From Patiria miniata (taxonomy: Eukaryota > Echinodermata > Asteroidea > Valvatida > Asterinidae), in contig NW_024037063.1 of NCBI RefSeq assembly GCF_015706575.1, forward strand, positions 15,252,927 to 15,316,926: DNA of 64,000 bases, in the 5' to 3' direction. Each line of letters opens with the position of its first letter. The first letter of the stretch is position 1. The notes beneath the pieces are model-generated. The model saw only the letters and a list, made by a program, of their open reading frames with translations, had not been told where the DNA came from and ran no database searches. Shown piece after piece: positions 46,321 through 59,000 of the stretch. Made by a program: the position numbers and the translations under genes.

Positions 46321-46623
46321 ATATATCTATCAAATCAGAAATCAAAGAAATAGGGCAAGGGATCACCAGTGCCCTTGGATAGGACAACATTATTTCAACA
46401 AAATAATCATAAAAATCTCAAGATAAAAAAATGATCCAGAAGAAGCTAATCTCATCAAGATATATATGGGCTCTGTTCACCTACAAAAGAGGGCGCTTTG
46501 TGACCCACATTTGAGAGCCCCATGGACGGGATACACCGCGCGTGCGTACTGATTCGCATGCGTATGACGCGAAGTACGCACAACTAATTTTATTCTAACG
46601 TGCACAAAGCCATAGCACCTTTG

Positions 46624-47164
46624 TATGAAGCCCGGGTAGGGACAGGGTGGAATTTTTTTGGTAATTTGCTAATTTGTTCGCACGAATTACTAATTCGTTC
46701 GCACGAATTGCTAATTCATGCGCACAAATTGCTAATTTGTGCGCACGAATTGCTAACTCGTTCGCACGAATTGCTATTTCGCTCCCACGAATTGCTAATT
46801 CGTTCCCACGAATTACCAACTCGTTCCCACAAATTAGTAACGCGTTCCCGGATGCACGAGTTTGCAATTTGTTCCCACGAATTAGGAAATCGTGCGAACG
46901 AAATAGCAATTCGTGGGAACGAATTAACAATTTGTGCGAACGAAATAGCAATTCGTGCGAACGAAATAGCAATTCGTGCGAACGAAATAGCAATTCGTGC
47001 GAACGAAATAGCAATTCGTGCGAACGAAATAGCAATTCGTGCGAACGAAATAGCAATTCGTGCGAACGAATTAGTAATTCGTGCGAACGAATTAGTAATT
47101 CGTGGGAACAAATTAGCAAATTACAAAAAAAAAAATTCCACCCTGTCCCTTCCTGGGCTTCATA
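46624..47164. repeat. Fold-back made of 21-bp repeats, open in several frames on both strands
   Basis: Ends TATGAAGCCCGGGTAGGGAC / GTCCCTTCCTGGGCTTCATA are inverted. Inside, the left half is an array of GCACGAATTGCTAATTCGTTC variants and the right half is the inverse array (GAACGAAATAGCAATTCGTGC). Because 21 is divisible by three and the unit lacks stops, reading frames of 130-190 codons appear on both strands. The repeated peptides are not taken as real proteins. Confidence 0.85.
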
Positions 47165-47848
47165 TCTTTGCATAAGCGTCAGGCGTGGTCAGCAATGTGT
47201 TTGAATGCCTCGCCCCCGACTCTCCATTTCTTGCCTGTGAGGGGGTACATGTACAACATAACAAAGGCGCAGGTTTCGTGACTACCTCATTAACTTGACC
47301 ACGGATGAATGAGTAGCTCCGCGAAGTTCGCGAACTGCTTTGCTCTTAGCGTCATTAGTCATTATTGAAGCCTGCCCTAAGAAAGCACATAAGTGTGACA
47401 TCGTTACGTTTCGGGTCTATTGTTGTTTTGACCTCATAACTTGGGTTAACTTAATCATAATCACAAACTGCATCATAATTCCGCATTAAACTATTCAGTA
47501 AAAAGAATCATCGTCGGCCATAAAAAAAACATTCAATTTCAGAATCTATTATTATATATTTAAAAGTATAAATTCAATTTATATACATCTGTGTATTACA
47601 CACTTTACAAGGTCTTCTAAGCATTATCATGATTATAGAATTTATTTGTAAAAAACTTACTATTATCTATTAAATGTTTTAAGGGCCCATGCAATGTTAG
47701 TTTTGAAAGGCGATCCTTGAAAATGCACCTTTGTGTCCCATTTAACGTTACTTTCAATTTTTGTTTAGCCATTTTCAAGAGTATTTTTTATGCCTTTTTG
47801 GTTTTAATTCTAATGCAAATTTCCATATTCATAAGCAAAAGCGTGATG

Positions 47849-47924
47849 TCATTTGAAAGATGGAATGCTCCATTCAACGAGGCGAAGCCGAGTTTAATGG
47901 AGCATTCCATCTTTCAACGAATGA
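47849..47924. repeat. Hairpin with GAGGCGAAGCC loop
   Basis: TTTGAAAGATGGAATGCTCC and its inverse GGAGCATTCCATCTTTCAA surround ATTCAACGAGGCGAAGCCGA. The loop motif matches, inverted, that of the hairpin at 9609-9766. Confidence 0.75.
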
Positions 47925-48252
47925 AATTTTTTTCTCCATTGTATGAATGGAAAACTTTCATTATTTGTTTTACATAAACATCCAAGTAGATCTTTGTCAT
48001 TTGATTGGAGGATAAAACTATTTAAGAACAAACAAAATTGTATTATGGCATCCTGCATTTTTTCCAGTTTGTTCAAAGTAAAAAAAAAAAGGTTTAAAAG
48101 TCAAAACATTACCAATATGAATGTTAATACTGTAAGTTCTTAAAACAATGCAAATAAATCTGCAAGGCAAGTTCAGTTCGTACATGTAACTGCATCCGCT
48201 TCACAGGCAAGTTTTGTACTGATGTATAAAACGCACGGATGTGGTCTAGTGT

Positions 48253-48303
48253 GAGGATCGTATAGCGCCGCTGCACGTCTATGCGCGGCGCTATATGATC
48301 TTT
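48253..48303. repeat. GC-rich hairpin
   Basis: GATCGTATAGCGCCGC and GCGGCGCTATATGATC pair across a 13-base loop. It lies in the intergenic region. GTCTAG lies on both sides. Confidence 0.6.
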
Positions 48304-48539
48304 GGTCTAGCGTGCGCGTGCAATAGATCAAAGAAATTCAACGAAAATGCATGGTGAATGGAACCAAAAATGCACGGCTCACGGCCGTGCAATGGTTTGA
48401 TTAATGAATGCCATGTGACCTTCAATCCTCCAATCAAATGTCAAGGATTTACTTGGGTGTTATATAATACGCTTTGACTTACGCCCTCTTGTGGTATGAT
48501 CCTCAATTGTCACTCGGGAAATAACGCTCATTCACGACT

Positions 48540-48805
48540 GTAAACAACTGCAAACTAAACTAAATTTGGTAAATTTGGGGCAGTATTTGAAGAAGAAAAA
48601 AAAGCCGTTTTTTTTTCTTGCAATAGTTTGGTCCTAACCACGGTGAGGAAAAGATGGAGATACCTCTTTTCTCGAAAATGACGGCATACTTAGGCGCAAT
48701 GATTTCTTAGAGAGCTTGATCCTATTATTTACATAATAACAATGAAGTAGGAAATTAATTAATATCTTTTTGAATGTTTTGCAAATGGTGTCCAGTGAAC
48801 CCTAA
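48540..48805 (+). mobile_element. Degenerate family A relative
   Basis: Retains the block order of family A (GGCAGTATTTGAA, ACCTCTTTTCTCGAAAATGA, TGTTTTGCAAATGGTG) but has no clear termini or palindrome. Confidence 0.4.
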
Positions 48806-49048
48806 AAACACATTTTCATTTTTTTTTACATGTATGCAAGTGAAACTTAACTACATGTCTGTGAAACTTAAGTACATGCACATGCATATCATGAAACTGC
48901 TATTAGGATAAAAGTTAGGATAAAATTGATTAAAGTTAATTTCTTTTTGTTCATGCTTACATTTCTTTATATTTTAATGTCTGCTGTAGCTGCAGTTAAC
49001 GGTAAAAATACTCATTGTTTAGGATTGGAAACCGACGCAACAATTTTT

Positions 49049-49168
49049 CTCAAAATCGAGAAAATGAAATACTACTTCAACAGAGTTTCTCTTTCTGAAT
49101 GAAATTTTCTCAAAATCGAGAAAATGAAATACTACTTCAACAGAGTTTCTCTTTCTGAATGAAATTTT
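49049..49168. repeat. Exact 60-bp tandem duplication
   Basis: CTCAAAATCGAGAAAATGAA ... GAATGAAATTTT occurs twice head to tail with no visible difference. This means a recent duplication or an assembly artefact. Confidence 0.85.
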
Positions 49169-49287
49169 TGTCATTTTGGACAAAAACTACATTCTATTTC
49201 TTTTCCCTTATAGTTATACCGACAAGTGCCTACGTGCACTTTAAATTCAGGCATCCTCAACAGAACCTGAGATGAACATGTATACAT

Positions 49288-49504
49288 CAGAGATGCCACC
49301 AATATATCAATAAAAACCTGAAAAAAAATACCGTACTAAGCCTGAAAAACTACGGTACTAAAAACCCTGAAACTACCCTTACTCCCTTTCAAAAATCTGT
49401 TTTCTGGATGTTTCAGACCAAATCCAGCACTTTTAATTTGTCACATTTTTTTGAAAAAAAAACCACCCTGAATTCAGGTTAAAACCTGAAAAGTGGCATC
49501 TCTG
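49288..49504. mobile_element. Small TIR element, CAGAGATGCCAC ends
   Basis: CAGAGATGCCAC at the left and GTGGCATCTCTG at the right, flanked by ATACAT on each side. It holds repeated CCTGAAAA motifs and a TACCGTAC/GTACGGTA-like core. Confidence 0.65.
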
Positions 49505-49583
49505 ATACATGTAACCCTGTACCCGATTTGAGTTACTATTTGTCTTTTCTTTAATATTATAAATCCAGTCGTTCCTGTCACTA

Positions 49584-49589
49584 TTTATT
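49584..49589 (-). promoter_or_regulatory. Possible poly(A) signal of the IL17R-like gene
   Basis: AATAAA on the minus strand, about 300 bases after the stop. The surroundings are AT-rich, so chance occurrence is possible. Confidence 0.3.
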
Positions 49590-49887
49590 TCCTGTTACCG
49601 GCTTGGACTTTGTAGGGTCGGGTTGTCAAGGTTGCACAAGGCAAGTTTCACTGGTAACTTTGAGGCAACCATCGTTACAATTTACATGTAAACGCACCAC
49701 TGAAAAGAGCTAAGCACAGTTTTCAAATAGCTCAACGTAAATTGTTCCGAAACTTACACAACGCAAGTGTGCCAGTCTTTTTGAAGATTGCCTGGAACAA
49801 GTTGCCTGCCAATTGCCTGATGTGACATGGCCCACTGAAGTCCAGATACCAGACATTTTACGGCCTGGTTTTTGTATATATTTGTTT

Positions 49888-50099
49888 TTACACTGTTTCC
49901 CCTGACATGTTAGCAATTGAGACCAACTCAGACGGGTCGAAATCGTCGATGTTGTCCAGCTTGTGAACTCGGGGTTTGGGGTCGATGTACCGGTCGTCAA
50001 ACTGACTGTCATAGTCTGCAGAACAACACAGATCGCCAACGCTACCCTCAGTCCACTCGTAACCGTTCACTTTATGCTGCCCGTCCTTGACTACTTTGT
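49888..50099 (-). CDS. IL17R-like exon 10: end of cytoplasmic tail and stop
   Basis: The peptide includes DKVVKDGQHKVNGYEWTEG, ADYDSQFDDRYIDPK and HKLDNIDDFDPSEL, ending SGETV. The tail is acidic and Tyr-containing and shows no SEFIR boxes. Acceptor is acccaatctatgcag, phase 1. The stop TAA is at 49888-49890. Confidence 0.75.
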
Positions 50100-53000
50100 C
50101 TGCATAGATTGGGTAGAAAATGTCATTTGCCGAGCACACAAACACAAATTTCTTTTAAAAATAGGCAAAACCAGAAATAATTTGTGGAAAAGTGATAAAA
50201 AGGTGTTGTTTTTCTCTTGAGTCAGAAGCCTAAAATAGGGTTCGTCACAAATGAAAAACCGAAGAATTAAAAAGGGATGTCCTGAAAGAAATGCATTTGG
50301 TTTTATTAACCCTAACCATCCCTAATCCTCCAAAATCCTTTTTGCAAATTGGAGGAATTTGCAGGATTGAGGTTACATGGCAAAAGTGCAATACTGATTT
50401 CGGAGTACGCACTGTGTCAAGGTCTTGGGCCGGACCTTGTGTTGTTTATGCTCAGCCGTGCATAAATTTAGTCCTTAATTTTACTTGAAATCCTCCACAC
50501 TGCTCCAAGATGTCACTGCCCCTGCCTCGAACATATTGACAGTCATAGCCGGAGGATTGAGGCAGTGGTCACCCCTCCACGGATCATATTCAAGAAATAA
50601 TGGAGGAATTTGCAGGATTGAGGCTATATGCTATTTTTTCATGAGGCCAATTGTAGAATTGGGGAATTGTAAGGAGAATTTGTAGACTATGGGGAATTGT
50701 AAGGTCAGAGAATCAGTTTGGCAGGCTTGTACCCCTTCACAGTTGTCTAATCAATTGCAAAGAAAACGCGGAATAACAAATTATGAAAAATAAGGATCAG
50801 TTTTTCAAAAAAAAGCCAGTTTTCTCCAGCGCTGGTCTGCCAACCAGCGTTGGAAAAATACATTTTTTCTTGAAAATGTCAGCACACCACAACTCATGAT
50901 GTTACAGGATGCTTTAGACTGTCATTCCCCAACAATCCAGTAAGGTATTTTGTGATAATTTCATCATTTCGTTTTTGTGATGTTTGCAAATGTTGTATCT
51001 TCCCTTTAATGAGATCTGCACGTGACTGCACTCACCCTCTTCATGGAGCATGTTGTTGGGCAGATTAGACCTGTCGTCAAAATGCGGCGTGACACCACCA
51101 GTGAAATCCCCCGTGGAGGCACTCAATCCGGTACCGCGTCGTTTCTTCCGCACCCCCCACACCACCAGTCCAACTAGGAGCAAGATGGCAAACAACACGC
51201 TCAAGAAAACTCCGATGGTTGTTGGAATGTCTTTGATGATGGGTCCCGAGTTCGATCTTTCCTCTGCAGAAGTGGAGACAACATACACATTTTTATTTAC
51301 ACTGTGACTGTCCCTTGAAACATGTCCAAGCTTTAACTTCCACGTTTCAATACAATTTAGAGGTTGTACAGAATAACACCATCTACTGTGTAAGGAGCAA
51401 ATCCCCTTGTGACCAACTTGAGATATGTTCAATAAGGTGCATTCAAAGTTTTGAAAAGTCTAGAACAAAATACAATTCTCTTGTGGACCTGTCGTCAAAA
51501 TGCGGCGTGGACCAGTGGTTACGTACATGTAGAACGCCATGGTCCAGTGGTTACGGTGTTTGACTCATGAACGAAGGTGCGTGGGTTTGAACCCGGCCAG
51601 GCAAGACACTTGGCTTTAATTGCATCTCAAGTACATTTTTTGGAGCACTCGATCGTACTCGTACTCGTACTTGAATGTCAAATGACGGTACTCGTACTCG
51701 GGCAGCAAAAGTACTCGTACTGGACATGTCGTAATTGAACTCGATCATCAAAGTACTCATACTCGAATAGTAGTACTCGGGGAAAAAATGGCATGGCTTG
51801 ACTTGAGTTTGAAATTGTTGATTGGCTTGTGGAGAAATCAAAGTTTACTGATTTTCCTCTGTGCACGTCCGGACAAACATGTTTAACAGCTAGCCGGGCG
51901 TAGGTCTGTATATCGGTCTGACTGGGCCTGGGCCAATTACGCACGATGAAGCATTTGCCGTATGGCCGTATTCGGAAATAAAAGTACTCGTACTCGGAAG
52001 TAGAGGTACTCGTACTCGGAAGTACAAGTACTCGTACTCGGAGACCTGTACTTGTACTCGGAGGTACAAGTACTCGTACTCAGCAACCTACATGTAAGTA
52101 CTCGGCAGTACTCGGTTCTCAGCAAAAAGTACTCGACTACAACACTGCCATTTTCTTTCAATATTGGCCCTGAACAAGGCTAAAAAGGGCTACGAGAGCA
52201 ACTAAAAGAGTAGGTACTCAGGAAAACTTAAGGTAGGTATTGACATTCCTCTTGAAACAAGACAGATCGTAGGTTGGAGGGAAACAAGCACCAGGCAAGG
52301 AATTCCAAAGAGATGCAGCACGTGGCAAAAAGCTATTGGAATATCCTTTTGTTCTGCTGGGCAGGTACTCTTACAGTGTGTGGATAAGAACAGGCAGAAA
52401 GTTGCGTTTCTCTCACAAACCATACAAAACAAAAGAGGCAAGATTTCATATTTCATGTAGCACAGCTCTACTATAATCTGCTCTTCCCTGAAGAATTGGT
52501 GACAAAACAAAATTGAACAGTTTCCCCTACTTTCCCAGCAATGTCTGTAGATCAGCAAATTTTAACCGTGTTGCTAGGCAACACAGCAGCATCTTGAGGG
52601 CATGAACTCTATTTCAGTCTGAATAAATTTAATTGCACCTTTTGGAGTTGTCATGGACATTGGTGTGGTAACCACGGGGCTGAGGGCAGTGATGTTGACA
52701 TCATTTGACGAAACTTGCCAGGTATCTCCGGGGAAAATCTTGACCTGTAAAGGAAACAAAGGAATAAAAGGGATTTAAATTTGTGATGTGTTGAGTCGAA
52801 AACAAGGTCAAAAGCTTGAAATGAAGGCCAAAAATATAAACAACAACAACAAAAACAGGTAGCGAGAGAGTTTTTTTTCCTGACAATCTGTGATTGTAAA
52901 TATTTGGCAGGTTTTCTGTTCAACTTTCAAACAGTAAATGTGATTTTTCTTTTGGATGATATGTGGAAGTATTTTCTTTGAAAGAAGTGCATCTCTCTTA

Positions 53001-56000
53001 GCAATCACAATTGTGAATAGCACTGAAAAACATTCATTCTGGACAAAGTCCATTTTCAAATGTTTAAAGGAAAGATGATAAAATAAAAAAAACCTGTTTT
53101 TGACCAGCTGCCTAGAAGACTATGTTTCAGACAGGAAATATAAAAAACCGGCATGGACAGGGAGCGTTCAACTTACGGGAACGTTGCCAACATCGGGACG
53201 GACTGTGTACCAGCAACAATTGGCCAACGCAAACAAAGCCACAAAGACAAATGGTCTTTCTGACTTGATCAATGTTTTCCAAGATGGCCAACTACATAGT
53301 GAGCTGTCAGAGCAGAAATTTACTGTTTTCTACATCTAATTTCTCTGATGACTTGACATGGCTGTCAAATCTCGCTTCAAATAGCAATACATTTTCAACG
53401 AATTGAAACGCCGCTATCCACACAGTACAAGTAGACGACAGTTTTCCAACATGGCATTTTCGTTTCTCTGTGGGTTGGCACATATATCGCAGTGGTTAGT
53501 TAAAGCAGGGTTCGACCTTAACATTTTTGTTCACTAGCCAGCCGGGCTACTGAAACAGACTCTTAACTAGCCTGCGGCCTTTTCACTAGCCTGCATGTGT
53601 TGTTCTTTTGTTATGCGCATTTACAGGCATGCGACTGGGAAGTCACAAAAAAAGAGGAAATTCAAATCTTTCCCAGACTTTGTACAGTGTTTTTCTATTT
53701 TCAATGACACACATTGGAAGTAAAAGAAGAGGAAATCAGCTGATCCGAGGAAAAGTTGCATGCCTGGCATTTATGTAAAACTTGTCTAGAGCCAGAAAGT
53801 TGACCCCTGGTGGCGAACTTCAGGGCCCCTCGAAAAGGAAAGTTAAAGTGTACAAGTCCGAGTTTTTGAAATAGTTTTGGTACATTGATTTCTTGAGAAA
53901 ATCTCTGTACGAAATTTTATGGAAACTTGAAAAATCGCATGACGTAAAAGAGTAATATCGTGCCAAAAATTGACCTCTCACTTCCGAAAACTTTCGTATT
54001 GATTCGTGGAACTCGATCACTCGTTCAAGCATGAAAATTTATGATCTTACAGATGTAACAATTTTTGACTCGCCAGCCGGGCTACTTAAGGAATAGTTTG
54101 ACTAGCCCGCCGCTGTTTTGACTAGCTAATTTCAAACCCTGGTTAAAGATTAACATTAGTTTGAGTGAAACACACCCTGGCTCTGGCCAATTAGGCATTG
54201 AGATGAATGTACATGTATACATGTAAAGAAATCATGCCACTTAATCACTTACCTTCACTTTATAACGGCCGGGCTCGACATCTCGAAACTCATGCATCAT
54301 CAGTCCAGACTGTGTGACAAAAACATCAAAATCAAAATCAGGTTTTGTCATTTCGTATGACTTTTGTCCTGCGTGATTGTGAGACAAAAATTCACAATTA
54401 AACTACTCAGGTGGGACTCAAACCCACGACCTCCTGGAGTGTCATGGCCCAGCAGTTAAGAGAACCGGACTCGTTGCTGGTGTTTCAGAGGCAACAGTGA
54501 CGTGGGTTCCAGCCCGCCAGTGGACACTTGTGCTCTTAAGCAAGGCACTTAACCATTATTGCTTCATCCTTCGGATTGGATGTAAAGCCGTAGGTCCCGT
54601 GTGTTGTACAATGCACGTAAAAGAACCCAGTAAGTAAACACTTATCGCTAAGAGAAGGGGTTTGCCCCGGTGTTTCTGGCCTCCTGTATAAACTCCCACG
54701 TGGAGTATTTAGGAGAAGAACCAACCAAGAAACGAGAACCTCCTGCTAACTAGTGCAGATGTCTTTACAACTCGACCATGAGCTGGCCGAGCTTGCGGGC
54801 TGGTTTGAATCCGATACGTGTAGCATTGGGTAACGCAACCTTCTTTCGTATGATTTGCTAACCACTATACAATTTAGCGCAGCTGATGTAGCCATGTAAC
54901 AGTCTCCGGGGTTGTAGCCGAGTCCTTCACAATTCTGCTGCGAGTGAGGATGATTAGCCTCCCAAATTATTATTATTATTATTATCCATCATAAAATTGT
55001 GAGATGCTGTACATTAAAGGAATCTGTCAATGGTAGAACAGATCTTATTAGAACATTGGCATGTCAGACCTCCTAGCAAAGTGTTGCTGATGGCAGGGTG
55101 CCATGTTTACATTTACCCGGTACCCTAGCGGACTCCCAGGGAATTTTGCCAGGACTCTTCCTGAATCCTCACAACGAGATGGCACTTGGGCAATGACAAC
55201 CATTTTAAAACCTCACATTTGAAAGTTTCCTCGTACTAAAAAATGCTTGGAAAATCTTTTCAGCACCTTTTATATCATTAGGGTGTGAGTCGTATGCTAC
55301 TTTAAAGGTTACCATATGTACAAGATTTACTTTTGCTGTAATTCTCAGAAATAAATGGAGTTGGAGGAATAGTACGTTAAAGCAAATATTGTTAGACTGA
55401 CTTAACATTTTGGGTTCGTGGATGCTGGAAAAACCAAGAAAACCAATCATGTTCTTGTAGTCTGGTTCCCTGACCCCACTTAAGATGAAACAAAGCAATT
55501 TATAGATGTTGGGGAATTATAAGGTCAGAGAATCAGTCTAGCTGGCTTGTACCCCTTCACAGGTGTGTAATCATTGCAAAGAAAATGCAGAAGAACTAAA
55601 TATGAAAAATAAGTAGCAGTTTTTGAAGGAAAAAAAGTTTTCTCCAACGCTGGTTGGTCGACCAGCATTAGAAATTGAAACAAAAATAGCACTTTACTTG
55701 AAAAGGAGCCATGATTGTATTGCATGCTTTAGACTGTCATTCCTTAACAGTCCAGTAAAGAATTTCGTGTAAATTTGACCATTTTGTTTTTTGATGTTTA
55801 CAAATGTTGTATCTTCCCTTTAATAATAATTAAGAAAAAAACAATCATAAAAATCTCCAGAGGGACATACGTTGGTAACTCAAAGTAGGCCATGAAAAAA
55901 AACACGAAAATATGAAAAAATAACAAGGATGGAGTTACTCACATGGCCACTTGAGTTGACAAAATGGGAAAAGTTGTCTGGAACAATTCCCAACTCATAT

Positions 56001-59000
56001 GAGTAAAGGTTAACCCGATATATCAACCATAAATTGCCAGGGTAGATGTGAAAAAACACTCTGATGATCCACACTTGGTCCTCAAAGGCTACACTTGCAG
56101 TTGGATGAGCAGGATGCCAATCTTCAGGTGATGCTGTTTAAGCATGAAGAAAAGGACGGTAAATGCACATGTAGTATGAGTAGAATGCCATGATCCAACG
56201 GTTACAATGTCATGTTCTTGTGTCAGTGCAAAAACGTCTTAACAGCCAAATTTGTCAAAATTCAGTTTTTCGTGTATTTTTTATTCAGATTTACCCGCAG
56301 ATTATTACAGGAGAGATCCATTGAAAAATCTCAAAATTCATGTTTTTGTACCGATGTGACACCATTTATGTTTATTATTTGCATTTTCTTGAGACAAAAT
56401 TATCAGAATTAGAAAAAAATGACAAATTGATCTTTATTTTGTGATAAAAAATTAGGTGGAAAATACGAGAAACAAACAATGTAGTCAATGGAAAATACGA
56501 GAAATATTGAACTAGAGAATATCCGCACACTGAATTAGATGCTACTGGGAATTATTAACATTCTACATGTAGTTGTTAGTAGGGATAGAGTAAAAATATT
56601 TCATGACTTTACCTGATTTAAGCCCTACGTGCTACGTGGGGCCTTATTGTGTGCCCATGCAAATGAACTGTATCTCGACGAGTTATGACGTTTTGACAAA
56701 AGTATAAATATCGCGTCCCCTCCAGCAAATTGTTGATCTCTCTCATTTAACGTGTTTAAAAGGTCTTTTATCTAAGATCACATGGGATAACAAGGAGTTC
56801 AACATATTGAGCACGTTTCTGAATAAATTATATTTCTGAGGTTTCTCTCTCTTTTCATTTAATGAAATGCAAAGATTTAGCGAGCCACAGCAAACCTGTT
56901 TTTCTCAAAATGAGTTACAATGTTTTTGAACTGACACGACGATGAGGGACTGTGCACAGATTGAAACTATGAAAAAGGCGCATCTATATATATGCTCTTG
57001 CAAATATGCTTTTCACGACTCTTTGAAATGACTTGAACAAGTGTCTTAAAAGTGAGATTTTCAAGTTGGCTCTGATAAAGTCAAAACTTGTTTAAGAGCA
57101 ACCTTTTAGAAATAAAATTGAATTCTAAGCTATTTGATTGTGTTGTAACCCAGGGCCAAAGGGAGAACAGATGGTGAAATAAAATGAGAAATAAATAAAC
57201 AAGTAAATAAAAGAAAACTTACGAAGTGGTTTACAATTTTCCCCTGAGCAATTGAGACAGCCCCCAACTTCAGGAACCTCATTGCAACCTGGAGGATAGA
57301 AAAGGAGGCAGCCAAACGAATTACAGAGAAATTGTCCAGTTTGGGACATTTTGTCGGTCCCAGAGAGCCGTGCCAGCTTAGAGTCATCTTTGCACATATC
57401 GCACTGACTGACTGACAGATAAACTCACTGTCACTCGTGAGTCGGGCAGTGCTATCATATAGGATTACCATGTAACACCAATGAATAGGCTAAATCTGGT
57501 TAACTGTGTAAACCACATGCATGAAAAGACTACCGCTAAATTGTCATCCTGAATCAATTTGGGCGATTCACAATACAGTGCGCCACCAAGAGTTTGCCAC
57601 GGAGAATACATTTTTTTCAAGTTTATGGTCGAAAAAAAAAAACGAGGCCCATTGGAATGAGTGTCAGTAGACAACTTGAGCTAATTTGTTATAGATTGGG
57701 GTATAGCGTTCGGCCGCCTTAAACAAAAAACAACAACAATAGCATGAATGGGCCATATTGATAAACAGAAAGAAAAGGTTAAACAAATACTCAGATACAG
57801 ATACTGTTACATGTATACTTACAGGTTTACAGTGCAGATGGAAATAAAACAAACAAACAAACAAACAATACTCGAATCATACGCTGACAAAACTACTGAC
57901 CGGACAAACTAATAATTTCAAATATCCCGCGCTGCCAATTTGTCGACCATCTCCCACAATGCACTGGGAAAATGAACTCTCCGTGGCAAACTCTTGGTGG
58001 CGCACTGCATTGTGAATCGCCCGGATGGAATAGAATGTTGTGCTTGCCTTGGCTTACTTTCCTCATACATGTATACCCGGTAGAAGGGGACCAATATCCA
58101 AATATTAATGGTCAATAGTCAGCACATATAAAATCAGCAAAATACGAGTGCCAATCACTTGTTCAATGTTCACAATACATGTACGTCTCAGATTTTTGTG
58201 ATGAAATCAGCAAATATATGTGTACTTACTCTTTGCATGGTGCGATCGTGTGATGGACTTGCCGGAGTCTAACGATGTCACTGTGACGTCATACGTCCCA
58301 TCTACGTCTATATCTTTCCAACAATCTATTGAGAAGGTGACCTGCAAAGGCAAAAACCTCACATCAGCTACCGGTACAGTTGTAATACAATCCCAACATT
58401 CAATGAAGACAAGCCAACTTATTTGCCGCCCACAGAACGACCCTCTGACAACAGAGAACAGTCGGCGACTGACTGTTTAGGATGAAGCTCCACTAGTGCT
58501 TGAGCTACGACTGTCCAGAACATATCAGTTGCCGATTTTTCGCGACCTGAGTGTACATGTACATGTAACTGCAATGAAATTATGATGATCGGCATCAGTC
58601 GGCGCTATAAAAAAAAAAGGCGCAAGAGCGTTCCCGACAGGCGGGAATCAATCAAAGTCGACCTGCGTGAACTTCGTGAAGTTAAGACGTCGTGATCTAA
58701 TACACCGTGCCCTCTGGACACATGCACACAATAGGGAACAAAAGATTGTATACATGTACGTCTCCACAGGGCAATTTCTATAGATGAATAGTCTCCACAA
58801 GGTTTTCACGAAATAGATATATGGCTTTTTCTCAAAAACTAGGAATTTCCAAGTTATGTTGATCTGTCACAAATGGTAGAGTTTTAGAAAAGGGACAGTA
58901 AGTCTGAATTTCAGCCAAGGAAATTAATTCTGGTAAAATTAAGAGCATTTTGAAACTGTACTTTCAAACTCGAAAACTTGAGTACACGAGAACAAAGACA

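Noticed and set aside
46075..46426. Met-Tyr-Thr-Cys repeat frames on both strands
   Set aside because: Produced by a 19-bp minisatellite read in rotating frames.
46595..47204. Open frames of 130-192 codons on both strands
   Set aside because: They come from a 21-bp stop-free repeat inside a fold-back, with no independent coding evidence.
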